Both the position numbers and the translations under genes were made by a program. From assembly GCF_030066995.1 (NCBI RefSeq), contig NZ_JASJAP010000006.1:186001-250000 (forward strand): a DNA stretch of 64,000 nt, written 5' to 3'. Shown here in pieces: positions 53,128 through 62,360 of this stretch (position 1 is the first letter of the stretch; every line of letters begins with the position of its first letter). Source of the stretch: Erythrobacter sp. (GTDB lineage: Bacteria; Pseudomonadota; Alphaproteobacteria; Sphingomonadales; Sphingomonadaceae). A model generated the notes under the pieces. The model saw only the letters and a program-made list of their open reading frames with translations. It did not search any database and was not told where the DNA came from.

Positions 53128-53766
53128 ATGACCTGTCTCTACCGTCTCGACACCACCGCTGCCGACATCGCCGAAAGCTTCGGCGCGCCGCGGGGCGATG
53201 ATCCGTGGCAGGGCGGCTATGTCGCGCCGGGAAAATTCGCGCCGGTGATCGCGGCGGGGCGGGACTTCGTTGCTGGCCCGCGCCCGGCCGGCCCTTCGCT
53301 GCGCCCGCGCATCGTCCCGCGGCTGTGGGGTGTTCTTCCTCCGCCCTCGAGCGATGACCCCACCCGCCGCATCCTCACGGTGCGCAATCCCAAAAGCCCG
53401 TTCTGGATCGGCAATCTGCGCAACAGCGAGTTTCGCTGCCTCGTGCCCGCAACGATGGTCATGCTTTGGGGCAGCGGAACCGACTATGAAGGGCGTCGCA
53501 ATCGGCACTGGCTTGCGCTTGAAGGGCAAAGGGTGTTCGCGATGCTGGGCGTGTGGAAGGATGAGGACGTGCCCGCTTTCGCGATCCTGACCCGCGAGGC
53601 GAGCGGGCTGGCACGCGAAATTGGCGCGAGTGCCATGCCGATTTTCGCTGCGCCCGGCACGCCCGAAGCACAGCTCTGGCTTCACGGCGGATGGGACCGC
53701 GCGGCGGCGCTGCTCACCGGACCGGCCGCGGCTGCGCTGGTCGAGCGGGACCGCCCAGCGGCCTGA
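53128..53766 (+). CDS. SRAP (HMCES/YedK-like) protein with a degenerate active site
   Basis: 212 residues. The overall SRAP layout is seen: an N-terminal Cys (MTCLYRL), AADIAESFGAPRGDDPW, YVAPGKFAPVIAAG, RNPKSPFWIGN, FRCLVPATMVMLWGSGTDYE, HWLALEGQRVFAMLGVWKDE, and FAILTREASGLAREIGASAM. Canonical members begin Met-Cys so that Cys becomes residue 1 and attacks abasic DNA; here Thr precedes the Cys. The conserved Glu of P-A-x-x-x-Y-E-W is replaced (PATMVMLW), and the His of the HxRMP segment reads GASAMP. Likely catalytically altered. Confidence 0.72.
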   Translation: MTCLYRLDTTAADIAESFGAPRGDDPWQGGYVAPGKFAPVIAAGRDFVAGPRPAGPSLRPRIVPRLWGVLPPPSSDDPTRRILTVRNPKSPFWIGNLRNSEFRCLVPATMVMLWGSGTDYEGRRNRHWLALEGQRVFAMLGVWKDEDVPAFAILTREASGLAREIGASAMPIFAAPGTPEAQLWLHGGWDRAAALLTGPAAAALVERDRPAA

Positions 53767-53805
53767 AGCGCGCGGCCTGAGGCGCGCGCGTTAGGCCGCT
53801 GGACG

Positions 53806-55086
53806 TCACTTCATCACGCGACCGCGCACCATGACGAATTGCACATCCTCCAGCACGCGCACGTCCGCCAGCGGGTCGCCGTCCACCGCGATCAGATCGG
53901 CGGAATAGCCCGGCGCAAGGCGACCGATTTCATCCTCCATGCCAAGGATGGCGGCGGCGCCGGTGGTGGCCGATGCAATCGCCTCGACCTCGGTCATCCC
54001 GCCCTCCACCATCAGCGCGAACTCGCCCGCGTTCTCGCCGTGGGGATAGACGCCCGCATCGGTGCCGAACGCGATCGGCACGCCGTATTCGATTGCGCGC
54101 TCGATTATGGTGTCGGCGACCTGCGAGACGGCGAGGATCTTGGCCTCGACCACGGGCGTGTAGAATTGCTTGCCAAGGTTCTGCTTGATGCCCTGAAACG
54201 CCATGAGCGTAGGGACGAGGGTGGTGCCCGACGCCTTCATCGCCCGCGCCGCCGCCTCATCGATATAGGTCCCGTGCTCGATTGTATGGACGCCCGCGCG
54301 TGCCGCCGCTTCGATCCCGCGCGCGCCGTGAGCGTGGGCCGCGACCTTGAGGCCAAGCAGCTTGGCTGTCTCGACGATGGCGGTCATTTCCTCGGCGGTG
54401 AAGTGCTCTTCAAGCCCCCGCCCCTGCTGGCTCAGCACGCCGCCGGTCGCGGTGATCTTGATCAGATCCGCGCCGTATTTGGAGGCAAGGCGCACTTTTT
54501 CCGCGCATTCGACCGGCCCCGTGCACGTGAAGCCAGAGGTGATCGCCGCGTCGACTTCCTTGCGAAACCCGCTGATATCGCCGTGGCCGCCGACGATCGC
54601 GATTGTGCGCCCCGAGGTCACGACACGCGGCCCCGGCACCAGCCCCTCGGCGGTCGCCCGGCGCAGCATTTGCGTGACCTGATCCGAGCGCGAGCCGAGA
54701 TCGCGCACCGTCGTAAACCCGGCCTCGACCGTTATCCGCGCGTTCTTCGCCGCAACCAGCGTGAAATACTCCGCCGGCGTTGTCGCGGTGCGCCAGAACT
54801 CGCCGGAAGGATCGCCCGAGAGATGCGTGTGCAGATCGATAAGGCCCGGCAGCACCGTCTTGTCCGACAGGTCGATCACCGTATCGGCCTCGATGGCGCC
54901 CCCGCCTTCGGTGATCGAGACGATCTTTCCGTCTTCCACCACGATCGTCGCCGGCCCCGTCGGCGCAACGCTTGCGTCGGTGATCACCGCCCCGGCACGG
55001 ATCGCGATCGTCTCGGCCAGAGCGGGCGCCGCCAAGACCCCCATTACAGCCGCCATCGCGGTCGCCAGATTGATAAGCAGTCTCAT
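53806..55086 (-). CDS. exported amidohydrolase (imidazolonepropionase/prolidase-like metallohydrolase)
   Basis: 426 residues with a signal peptide (LINLATAMAAVMGVLAAPAL). Amidohydrolase motifs: VLPGLIDLHTHLSGDPSGEF (HxH), AGFTTVRDLGSRSDQV, GADLIKITATGGVLSQQGRG (the carboxylated-Lys strand), LKVAAHAHGARGIEAAARAG (His), HTIEHGTYIDEAAARAM (His), IAFGTDAGVYPHGENAGEFA (Asp). The C-terminal APGYSADLIAVDGDPLADV completes the beta-sandwich. Related exported enzymes hydrolyse dipeptides or N-acyl amino acids (e.g. Xaa-Arg type). ATG 55086. Confidence 0.92.
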   Translation of the reverse strand: MRLLINLATAMAAVMGVLAAPALAETIAIRAGAVITDASVAPTGPATIVVEDGKIVSITEGGGAIEADTVIDLSDKTVLPGLIDLHTHLSGDPSGEFWRTATTPAEYFTLVAAKNARITVEAGFTTVRDLGSRSDQVTQMLRRATAEGLVPGPRVVTSGRTIAIVGGHGDISGFRKEVDAAITSGFTCTGPVECAEKVRLASKYGADLIKITATGGVLSQQGRGLEEHFTAEEMTAIVETAKLLGLKVAAHAHGARGIEAAARAGVHTIEHGTYIDEAAARAMKASGTTLVPTLMAFQGIKQNLGKQFYTPVVEAKILAVSQVADTIIERAIEYGVPIAFGTDAGVYPHGENAGEFALMVEGGMTEVEAIASATTGAAAILGMEDEIGRLAPGYSADLIAVDGDPLADVRVLEDVQFVMVRGRVMK

Positions 55087-55423
55087 CGCTTTCCCTTCCC
55101 CAAAACCGCCAAGCGCCCATCCCGAATAGCGCTCAGCGGCGATCCCGCTCCCCTCCTGCCACCGAAGGCCCGCCGCTGGCAAGGCCCACTAAGCGTTTGT
55201 ATATGATAGATAATATCATCCCATCGCGGGGCCGAGGGGGAGGCAAGAGTGTCGATCGCGGAGCCGGCTCGCCGTCGCAAGCGCGCTGGCAGCGCCCTAG
55301 ATCAGCGAGTGTGGCCCCAAAGGTTCAGCGGTTCCAGAAACCGCGCGCCGGCCGCCGCTTTGCCTTGCCGATCAAGGGGTTCGCGTCCAAGGGCGCAGGG
55401 CATTATTCACAGGGGCTTTCATC
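55087..55423. other. intergenic with an AT-rich palindrome
   Basis: 337 bp between the amidohydrolase start and the DUF2059 gene. ATGATA (55203-55208) and TATCAT (55214-55219) form a palindrome in the only AT-rich stretch, likely part of the promoter/operator of one or both divergent genes. No gene or tRNA recognised. Confidence 0.5.
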
Positions 55424-56164
55424 ATGGGTTTCATCCGCCATGCGTTTTTCGTGGCCATCCTCGGCGCGCTTTCTCCGGCGGTGTTCCCCGTCATCCCCGC
55501 CGCCGCGCAACCGGCGCAGGCCCCGCAAGCGGATGCCGCCAGCGAGCACGCTGACCTTTACACGGCCATGCAAGAGGGGATCGATCAGAACGCCATCATC
55601 GATTCGACGCTGATCGCAATGGATCGCGAGTTTCGCACCATCCCGGTCATGCAGGATATCGAAGCGAGCAGCCCGGGAACGATCGGCGTGCTTGTGGAAG
55701 AGCTGCGCCCGGTGATGGAGCGGGTCTCAGCGCGCGTGACCGCGAAATACCGACCCGACATGATCGCGCTGTTCGAAGCGAAACTGACCGCCGAAGAAGC
55801 CAGGGACGTCGCGGCCTTCTACCGCAGCGATCTGGGGCGCAAACTCCTCAACACCGCCTCGATCAACTTCAGCCCGGACGCAACCATGAGCAGTGTTGGC
55901 GAGGGCGGCGAAGTGACCGAAGAGCAGGTCACGCAAGACCTCTCCAAAGCAGCCGAGGCCGCGGCGAAGAGTATGACCGCCGATGACATGGCGACCATGG
56001 CTCGGGAGGTCGCGAAGTCGCCCGCTCTGTTAAAGATGAACGCGATCAACCCCGAAGTGCGCAAAATTCGCGTCCAGATGGAGCGCGAGCAGCCCAACGC
56101 GGAAGAACAGGCCGAAATCGGAACGGTCGTGACGCGGGTTCTGGCCGAACGCATGGGAGGGTAG
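55424..56164 (+). CDS. DUF2059 exported protein
   Basis: 246 residues. Signal peptide (AFFVAILGALSPAVFPVIPA) to about residue 30. DUF2059 core: VSARVTAKYRPDMIALFEAK, LTAEEARDVAAFYRSDLGRK, LLNTASINFSPDATMSSVG. The A(x)FY.S..G.KL pattern (VAAFYRSDLGRKLL) is diagnostic. Periplasmic family of unknown role. The C-terminal helices (SPALLKMNAINPEVRKIRVQ) extend beyond the domain. Confidence 0.85.
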   Translation: MGFIRHAFFVAILGALSPAVFPVIPAAAQPAQAPQADAASEHADLYTAMQEGIDQNAIIDSTLIAMDREFRTIPVMQDIEASSPGTIGVLVEELRPVMERVSARVTAKYRPDMIALFEAKLTAEEARDVAAFYRSDLGRKLLNTASINFSPDATMSSVGEGGEVTEEQVTQDLSKAAEAAAKSMTADDMATMAREVAKSPALLKMNAINPEVRKIRVQMEREQPNAEEQAEIGTVVTRVLAERMGG

Positions 56165-56223
56165 AGCGCGCCCGCAGGTGCACCCGCGCTCGCACCGCAG
56201 TGCGCGCCCGCGCCCTATTGCGC

Positions 56224-57303
56224 CTAAAACGTGTAGCTGATGCCCACACCGCCGATGAACTGATTGGCGTCGCCTCGGATATCGGTGAACGGGGTGTCCG
56301 CCGCGTCTCCCAGAAGCCGTGTATAGCCGAGCACGGTGTAAACGCTGAAGCCGCCGTTCAGGGCGTTGCCGTCAAGGTCGAAGTTGACGATCATGCCGCT
56401 TGAAACGCTGTTGAGCCCGCCATCCGCGGTGAACAGCGGCAGGCCGGTCGCCGCGCTTTGGGCCGGGGTCACGGTGTAGTAATAGTCGGCGAAATTGTCA
56501 TCGACGATCTGCACACCGATGTTTGCCTGGAACAGGATGCCGCGACCAAACGGCCGCGCGTAGCCGATGGTCGGCTCTATGATCATGCCATCATGCGCGC
56601 CGAGCACATCCCACGATATCTGATTGTTGAACGTGACCGAATCGTTGGGATTGAAGACGCCAGGAATGGTGACGCCGCCCGCCAGACCCACTTCAAGCGC
56701 GACGTCGAGATCTTCGGCGAGTTTGATGACCTCATCCTCGATCTGGTTGGCTCGGTCGTTGCGAAAGCGAATGCTCGGACCGAAGTTGAAGGTCTTTTCC
56801 TGATTGGGACCAAGCGCGGGAGCGGGCGAGAGCAGATCGAGCCGAATCCCTGCGCCATTCGGGCGAATACCCACACCGCCCACGCGGCCCACGATCAACG
56901 GCAGGGGGAACACGATATAGTCGTCTGATCCGCCATAGCTGGGCACCAGGCCAGCGCCCACGCCAACAGCCAGCCAGGTGTCGTCGAAAACAATGTCCGG
57001 CATCCGGGCAGGCGGCTGCCCCGCCTGGCGTGGACCGCTCTGTGGACCGCTCTGGGGACCGCTCTGGGGTTGCTGCTGCGGCCCCTCGTAAAGCGAAGCG
57101 TCTTCCTCGGTCTTGGCGACCGCGACCGCTTCGCTCGCCGCCAGGGTGAAGGCGCTTGCCTCCACCTGGTCGAGCGAGAAAGCGGGTATCCCGGAGCGCG
57201 GTTCGGCCGTCCCGTCTCCCTCGTCAGCGTGAGCAACGGCGGGGAGGGTGAAAAACGCAGCCGCAAGCGCGAAAGCGGGCCGGACGAGGACGGGGGTGCT
57301 CAT
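56224..57303 (-). CDS. MipA/OmpV family outer-membrane protein
   Basis: 359 residues. Signal peptide at residues 1-26 (PAFALAAAFFTLPAVAHA). A low-complexity linker with PQSGPQSGPQSGPRQ follows. The beta-barrel has LAVGVGAGLVPSYGGSDDYI, VFPLPLIVGRVGGVGIRPNG (MipA signature PxYxGSd), AHDGMIIEPTIGYARPFGRG, and the C-terminal GGVGISYTF ending in Phe as needed for BAM recognition. It probably forms an OM pore or structural protein. ATG 57303. Confidence 0.9.
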   Translation of the reverse strand: MSTPVLVRPAFALAAAFFTLPAVAHADEGDGTAEPRSGIPAFSLDQVEASAFTLAASEAVAVAKTEEDASLYEGPQQQPQSGPQSGPQSGPRQAGQPPARMPDIVFDDTWLAVGVGAGLVPSYGGSDDYIVFPLPLIVGRVGGVGIRPNGAGIRLDLLSPAPALGPNQEKTFNFGPSIRFRNDRANQIEDEVIKLAEDLDVALEVGLAGGVTIPGVFNPNDSVTFNNQISWDVLGAHDGMIIEPTIGYARPFGRGILFQANIGVQIVDDNFADYYYTVTPAQSAATGLPLFTADGGLNSVSSGMIVNFDLDGNALNGGFSVYTVLGYTRLLGDAADTPFTDIRGDANQFIGGVGISYTF

Positions 57304-57571
57304 GCTAATCTCCTTGGAACCAGGATCGTGTGCACTCGGGGCAGCGGAAAGGGGGGAAGAGAGGACCGCCGAGTGCCAGTTCCGCAAATAATGAACGCAG
57401 CCGTTTAAAGTTCCCGAAGACCGATAATCAGTCGCAACCATCGCTTAGGCCTTGACCCACCGCGCGCAACCCACGGTTTGGTCACGGTTTGTCGCGCCGT
57501 CTCGACCTTTGAGTTTCGCTGCACGGCGACGCATTGCCGCGCACGCGCGCGTGCCCTAGGGCCAATCGTGC

Positions 57572-58816
57572 ATGAGCGACTCAACCTTTGACGCAGTGAT
57601 AGTGGGCGGCGGCCTTTCGGGCGGCCTTGCCGCTCTGGCGCTCTACAAGGCGCGTCCCGATTTTCGTCTGGCGGTCATCGAAGCGGGCAAGACGCTGGGC
57701 GGCAACCACCGCTGGAGCTGGTTCGACAGCGACCTTGACGATCGCGGGCGCGCGCTTCTCGAACCGATCCGCAAGACCGCCTGGACCAAGGGTTACGACG
57801 TCAGCTTTCCCAACCTCAAACGCACGCTTCACACCGGCTACACGTCGATGGCCTCCGGTGACTTTCACGAAGGGATATGCCGGGTGCTCCCGTCCGAGGC
57901 GCTTCTGCTTGGACGCAAGGCGACCGACATCAAGGCAAGCGGCGTCACGCTCGACGATGGCACCCGGCTCAACGCGCGGCTCGTCATCGATTGCCGCAAC
58001 TTCCAGCCCTCCCCTCATCTGCGCGGAGGGTGGCAGGTGTTCATGGGCCGCCACATGCGGCTCAACGAACCCCACGGGGCCGAACACCCGGTGATCATGG
58101 ACGCCGATGTCGAACAGCTTGCGCCGCACGGCAATGGCGGGGCCTATCGCTTTGTCTATGTGTTGCCGCTGAGCGAGCGCGACGTCTTTGTGGAAGACAC
58201 CTACTACGCCGACGATCCGAAACTGGATCGCACCGCGCTGGAGGGCCGGATCGATCAATATTGCCATGACAAGGGGTGGATGGAAGGCGTCCCGGTGGCC
58301 CATGAAACCGGCGTTCTTCCTGTGCTGACCGGCGGAGACTTCGACGCCTACCAGCGCGAGGTGCGTCTGCCCGGCGTTGTCGCGATCGGGGCGCGCGCGG
58401 GATTTATCCACCCGCTCACCAGTTACACGATGCCCATCGCTATGGAGAACGCGCTGGCGCTGGCGGACAAGGCCGACCTGCCCGCTGCGCAGGTGGTCGC
58501 CCTTTTCGAGGCGCGCGCCCGCCGCCACTGGAACAACACGGCCTATTACCGCCTCCTGACACGGTTCCTCTTCTTTGCCGCCGATCCGGAGCGCCGCTAC
58601 GTTGTCCTGCAACGCTTTTACGGGCTGGGACAGGGGCTGATCGAGCGCTTCTACGCCGCGCGCTCGCCCTTGCGCGATCGCGCGCGCGTCCTGTGGGGCA
58701 AACCGCCCGTATCTATTCCGCGCGCCATCAAAGCCATGTTCCAGCCCGGAAAGCCGCTGAGAAAGCCGCGAAATTCTGATAGTCCCGCCGCATCAAGCAC
58801 GGAGAACACCGCATGA
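57572..58816 (+). CDS. crtY: lycopene beta-cyclase CrtY
   Basis: 414 residues. FAD-binding start FDAVIVGGGLSGGLAALAL (residues 6-24), then AGKTLGGNHRWSWFDSDLDD and FRLAVIEAGKTLG. Family motifs: VFMGRHMRLNEPHGAEHPVI, MDADVEQL, YRFVYVLPLSERDVFVEDTY (cyclase motif PLS), VVAIGARAGFIHPLTSYTMP. It converts lycopene to beta-carotene. First gene of the carotenoid operon; it overlaps crtI (ATGA). Confidence 0.95.
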   Translation: MSDSTFDAVIVGGGLSGGLAALALYKARPDFRLAVIEAGKTLGGNHRWSWFDSDLDDRGRALLEPIRKTAWTKGYDVSFPNLKRTLHTGYTSMASGDFHEGICRVLPSEALLLGRKATDIKASGVTLDDGTRLNARLVIDCRNFQPSPHLRGGWQVFMGRHMRLNEPHGAEHPVIMDADVEQLAPHGNGGAYRFVYVLPLSERDVFVEDTYYADDPKLDRTALEGRIDQYCHDKGWMEGVPVAHETGVLPVLTGGDFDAYQREVRLPGVVAIGARAGFIHPLTSYTMPIAMENALALADKADLPAAQVVALFEARARRHWNNTAYYRLLTRFLFFAADPERRYVVLQRFYGLGQGLIERFYAARSPLRDRARVLWGKPPVSIPRAIKAMFQPGKPLRKPRNSDSPAASSTENTA

Positions 58817-60387
58817 ACGCCCCGACCAAGCTCAATATCGCCTCCACTCCGGGCGGCAAAGGCATCGATCCGCGTCTGGCAGAGAAATACACCGGCAAGA
58901 CCGCGTGTGTCATCGGAGCAGGCTTTGGCGGCATGGCGCTCGCGATCCGGCTGCAATCGGCAGGGATTGCCACCACGGTGATCGAAGCGCGCGACAAGCC
59001 GGGCGGCCGCGCCTATTTCTGGGAGAAGGACGGCTTCACCTTCGACGCTGGCCCCACCGTTGTCACCGATCCGCCCTGCCTTGAAGAGCTGTGGCAGCTG
59101 ACCGGGCATGACATTTCCGAAGACGTTGAGCTGATGAAGGTCATGCCCTTCTATCGCCTCAACTGGCCCGATGGCACGAACTTCGACTATTCGAACGACG
59201 AGGAGGAGCTGTTCGCTGAAATCGCCAAACTGAGCCCCGAGGACGTGGACGGCTATCAGCGCTTCCTCGAATACTCCGCCGGTGTGTTTGAAGAAGGCTA
59301 TGTAAAGCTGGGCCACAAGCCCTTCCTCGACTTCAAGACCATGCTCAAGGCCGCGCCCGCTCTGGTCAAGGAACAGGCCTGGCGATCGGTCTATTCGATG
59401 GTCTCAAGCTACATCAAGCACCCCAAGCTGCGCGAGGCGTTCAGCTTCCACTCGCTGCTGGTCGGCGGCAATCCGATGAAGACGAGCAGCATCTACGCGC
59501 TCATTCACAAGCTGGAAAAGGACGGCGGCGTGTGGTGGGCGCGCGGGGGCACCAACCGCCTGATCGCCGGGATGGTGCGCCACTTCGAGCGATTGGGCGG
59601 CCAGATGCGGATCGGCGATCCGGTGGTCCAGGTCCACACGATGGGCAACCGCGCGACCGAGGTCGAGACCAGGAGCGGCTTCAAGGGGCGCTTTGATGCG
59701 GTCGCCTCGAACGGCGACATCATGCACTCCTACAAGGACCTGCTGTCGAATTCGCAGCGCGGGCAAAAGATGGCGAAGTCGCTCAGCCGCAAGAGCTACA
59801 GCCCATCGCTGTTCGTCGTTCACTTTGGCCTCGACGGCACCTGGCCGGGGATCGCCCACCACATGATCCTGTTTGCCAATCGCTATAAAGGCCTGCTCGA
59901 CGACATCTTCTCAAACGGCGTACTGCCCGAAGACTTCGCGATCTACCTCCACCACCCGACCGTGACCGATCCCTCGATGGCGCCTCCGGGCAAGAGCACG
60001 TTCTACGCGCTCGTGCCGGTCGCGCACATGGGCAAGATGCCGATCGACTGGGACGTCGAAGGCCCGCGGCTTGAAAAGATGATCCTCGACGAGATCGGCC
60101 GCCGCCTGATCCCCGACATTCACGAGCGGATCGTCACCAAGTTTTCCTACGCGCCCAAGGATTTCGCTGCTGACCTTTCCGCGCACATGGGCAGCGCCTT
60201 CAGCCTCGAGCCGGTGCTCTGGCAAAGCGCATACCTGCGCGGCCACAACCGCGATGATGTGATCGAGAACTACTACCTCGTCGGCGCGGGCACTCATCCC
60301 GGCGCGGGCATCCCCGGTGTCGTCGGCAGCGGCAAGGCGACAGCGGGCCTGATGCTGGAGGATCTGGCGATCAAGGAGACGGTGTGA
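58813..60387 (+). CDS. crtI: phytoene desaturase CrtI
   Basis: 524 residues. ACVIGAGFGGMALAIRLQSA at residues 31-50 binds FAD; GFTFDAGPTVVTDPPCLEEL, LFVVHFGLDGTWPGIAHHMI and the C-terminal signature NYYLVGAGTHPGAGIPGVVG are the bacterial CrtI hallmarks. It converts phytoene to lycopene via four desaturations. Length is slightly above the usual 490-510 because of a 30-residue N-terminal extension. Overlaps crtY and the next gene. Confidence 0.97.
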   Translation: MNAPTKLNIASTPGGKGIDPRLAEKYTGKTACVIGAGFGGMALAIRLQSAGIATTVIEARDKPGGRAYFWEKDGFTFDAGPTVVTDPPCLEELWQLTGHDISEDVELMKVMPFYRLNWPDGTNFDYSNDEEELFAEIAKLSPEDVDGYQRFLEYSAGVFEEGYVKLGHKPFLDFKTMLKAAPALVKEQAWRSVYSMVSSYIKHPKLREAFSFHSLLVGGNPMKTSSIYALIHKLEKDGGVWWARGGTNRLIAGMVRHFERLGGQMRIGDPVVQVHTMGNRATEVETRSGFKGRFDAVASNGDIMHSYKDLLSNSQRGQKMAKSLSRKSYSPSLFVVHFGLDGTWPGIAHHMILFANRYKGLLDDIFSNGVLPEDFAIYLHHPTVTDPSMAPPGKSTFYALVPVAHMGKMPIDWDVEGPRLEKMILDEIGRRLIPDIHERIVTKFSYAPKDFAADLSAHMGSAFSLEPVLWQSAYLRGHNRDDVIENYYLVGAGTHPGAGIPGVVGSGKATAGLMLEDLAIKETV

Positions 60388-60809
60388 TTAGCGCGCTTCT
60401 TCTTGCCGCATCCTCTCCTGCGCAATTCGGAACCTCTCCTCTCGTCGATCCCCCGCATAAGCACGATTGGCAAGCGTTGGTGGATGAAAATGGCAGCCAA
60501 GTATGGTGGGATAGAAACCCAACGGGCAAGGCCAAGGTCAATGGCGTTGAGTACCCAAAGATCATAGTGCGGCAGGTGCTCGACGAAGACGACTGGTTGA
60601 GCGAATTGTTTACCTATGTTGACGCGGCTTGGGCGGTCGATTGCAGGACCAGTCAGATGGCTCCCCTTGGCGAAGCTGCAAATGGAAAGCCGGCTGAACC
60701 ATGGGTGGGTCACGCGCCGACGCCAAAATTCCGATCAATGCCTGAGATGGAAATCGCTGCGGTCCAAGAGATGATGCGAGCGGTTTGCGGAGAGGGCTGG
60801 ACCAAATGA
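60384..60809 (+). CDS. unknown protein within the carotenoid operon
   Basis: 141 residues from GTG 60384 (GTGA overlap with the crtI stop). A short hydrophobic start (SALLLAASSPAQFG) may be a signal peptide. Then HDWQALVDENGSQVWWDRNP, KVNGVEYPKIIVRQVLDEDD, AAWAVDCRTSQMAPLGEAA and a late MMRAVCGEGW: two Cys residues, which would fit a disulfide. AT content is a little higher than in its neighbours. Pattern resembles small exported proteins with surface-exposed tryptophans; not recognised. Confidence 0.7.
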   Translation: MISALLLAASSPAQFGTSPLVDPPHKHDWQALVDENGSQVWWDRNPTGKAKVNGVEYPKIIVRQVLDEDDWLSELFTYVDAAWAVDCRTSQMAPLGEAANGKPAEPWVGHAPTPKFRSMPEMEIAAVQEMMRAVCGEGWTK

Positions 60810-61387
60810 AACGCCTTGCCATCTATTGCGGCTCCGCCAGCCCGGCTGATCCGCGTTATGTTGAACTCGCCGAAGATGTCGGCGCCGCGCTCGCCCAGCG
60901 CGGGATTGGCGTTGTCTATGGCGGGGGCCGCCTTGGCCTGATGGGAGCGGTGGCCAAGGGCGCCAAGCAGGCGGGCGGCGAGGTCATCGGCGTGATCCCC
61001 GAAGCGCTTGTCCGGTCCGAGGTCGCCAACAACGATTGCGACGAACTGATCGCGGTTTCCGGGATGCATGAGCGAAAGCAGAAGTTCACCGATCTCTCGG
61101 ACGGGTTCGTCACTCTGCCCGGCGGGGTTGGCACCATGGACGAGCTGTGGGAGGCGATGAGCTGGGCGCAGCTGGGCTATCACTCCGATCCAGTAGGCCT
61201 CCTCAACGCTTTCGGGTTTTACGACGATCTCATCAAGTTCAACGCGACGATGGCCAAAGTCGGCTTCGTGCGCGACGCGCATGCCGGCATCCTGATCCAC
61301 GCGGACCGCTTGCCTGACCTCCTCGACAAGATGGCAGCCTACGAGCCGCACACGCCGATCTTTCGCATGAAGGCGGAGGATTTGTAG
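60806..61387 (+). CDS. LOG-family (TIGR00730) nucleotide phosphoribohydrolase
   Basis: 193 residues. Signature motifs: VVYGGGRLGLMGAVAKGA (residues 37-54), GMHERKQKFTDLSDGFVTLP, and PGGVGTMDELWEAM (105-118). Members hydrolyse nucleoside 5'-monophosphates including cytokinin ribotides (Lonely Guy) or act as AMP nucleosidases. ATG 60806 overlaps the preceding stop (ATGA). Its place between crtI and crtB is odd for a carotenoid operon. Confidence 0.93.
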   Translation: MKRLAIYCGSASPADPRYVELAEDVGAALAQRGIGVVYGGGRLGLMGAVAKGAKQAGGEVIGVIPEALVRSEVANNDCDELIAVSGMHERKQKFTDLSDGFVTLPGGVGTMDELWEAMSWAQLGYHSDPVGLLNAFGFYDDLIKFNATMAKVGFVRDAHAGILIHADRLPDLLDKMAAYEPHTPIFRMKAEDL

Positions 61388-61395
61388 GACACGTC

Positions 61396-62358
61396 ATGGG
61401 GGTCGCAGCCAATATTGAGTCGGACCGCCGCGCGGCGCTCGTCGCGCATGCGCACCAGGCGATAAAGTACGGCTCGCAAAGCTTTTCCGCCGCCTCGCAA
61501 TTGTTCGACAACGAAACGCGCGAACGCGCCTGGTTGCTCTACGCCTGGTGCCGCCGCTGCGATGATATTGCCGATAATCAGGTTCTGGGCGGCGAGCTGG
61601 GCGACCAGTCCGATCTCGACGCGCGCCTTGCCCTCATCCGCAAACTCACCGCGAAGGCCTTTGCAGGCGAGCCCACCGGCGACGCTTCGTTTGACGCACT
61701 CGGCGTGGTGGCGGCCGAATGCGGCCTCACGCCGACCATGGCCGAGGACGTCATCGCCGGTTTCGCGCTCGATGCGGAGGACTGGCGCCCGCGCTGCGAA
61801 GCCGACATGATGCGCTATTGCTACCACGTCGCGGGCGCGGTGGGCGTGATGATGGCGGTGGTTATGGGCGTCTCACCCGACGACACCGACACGCTCGACC
61901 GCGCCAACGATCTGGGGCTCGCCTTCCAGCTCTCCAACATTGCGCGCGACATCGTCGAGGATGACGCGGCGGGGCGCTGCTACCTGCCGCTCGAATGGCT
62001 GGTCGAACAGGATATCGAGCCCGGCCAGCACACCAAGCCGCACCACCGCAAGGAACTCGCCGAAATGGCAGCGCGGCTCGTGGCTCTGGTCGAAAAGCAT
62101 GAGGCGGCCGCGCGCGTGGGCGCTGCCCGCCTGCCGTTCCGCAGCCGCTGGGCGGTGCTCAGCGCCGCGCGCATCTATGGCGCGATCGGGCGCAAGGTTC
62201 GCGCGCGCGGCATCGAGGCGTGGAATTCGCGAACCTATGTTCCCCGATGGGAGAAGGCGCTCTACGGCGCGCGCGCTTTCCTGTCGGCTGCGATCAACCG
62301 CGAGAAACATCCCGGCGGGGAGATCACGTGGGGGATTGCGGACTTTCGGCCTTCGTAA
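61396..62358 (+). CDS. crtB: phytoene synthase CrtB
   Basis: 320 residues. Prenyl-synthase Asp-rich motifs: WCRRCDDIADNQVLGG (Asp56-Asp60) and SNIARDIVEDDAAGRCYLPL. EDWRPRCEADMMRYCYHVAG and GVMMAVVMGVSPDDTD are typical. It condenses two GGPP to phytoene, the first committed step. It is last in the carotenoid operon, 8 bp after LOG. Together with CrtI and CrtY it makes beta-carotene. Confidence 0.97.
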   Translation: MGVAANIESDRRAALVAHAHQAIKYGSQSFSAASQLFDNETRERAWLLYAWCRRCDDIADNQVLGGELGDQSDLDARLALIRKLTAKAFAGEPTGDASFDALGVVAAECGLTPTMAEDVIAGFALDAEDWRPRCEADMMRYCYHVAGAVGVMMAVVMGVSPDDTDTLDRANDLGLAFQLSNIARDIVEDDAAGRCYLPLEWLVEQDIEPGQHTKPHHRKELAEMAARLVALVEKHEAAARVGAARLPFRSRWAVLSAARIYGAIGRKVRARGIEAWNSRTYVPRWEKALYGARAFLSAAINREKHPGGEITWGIADFRPS

Positions 62359-62360
62359 TC

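Noticed and set aside
57304..57571. PpsR/CrtJ-type sites (TGT-N12-ACA) before crtY
   Set aside because: No such pair was found in the 268-bp upstream region by eye. No photosynthesis gene (bch, puf) is in the window either.
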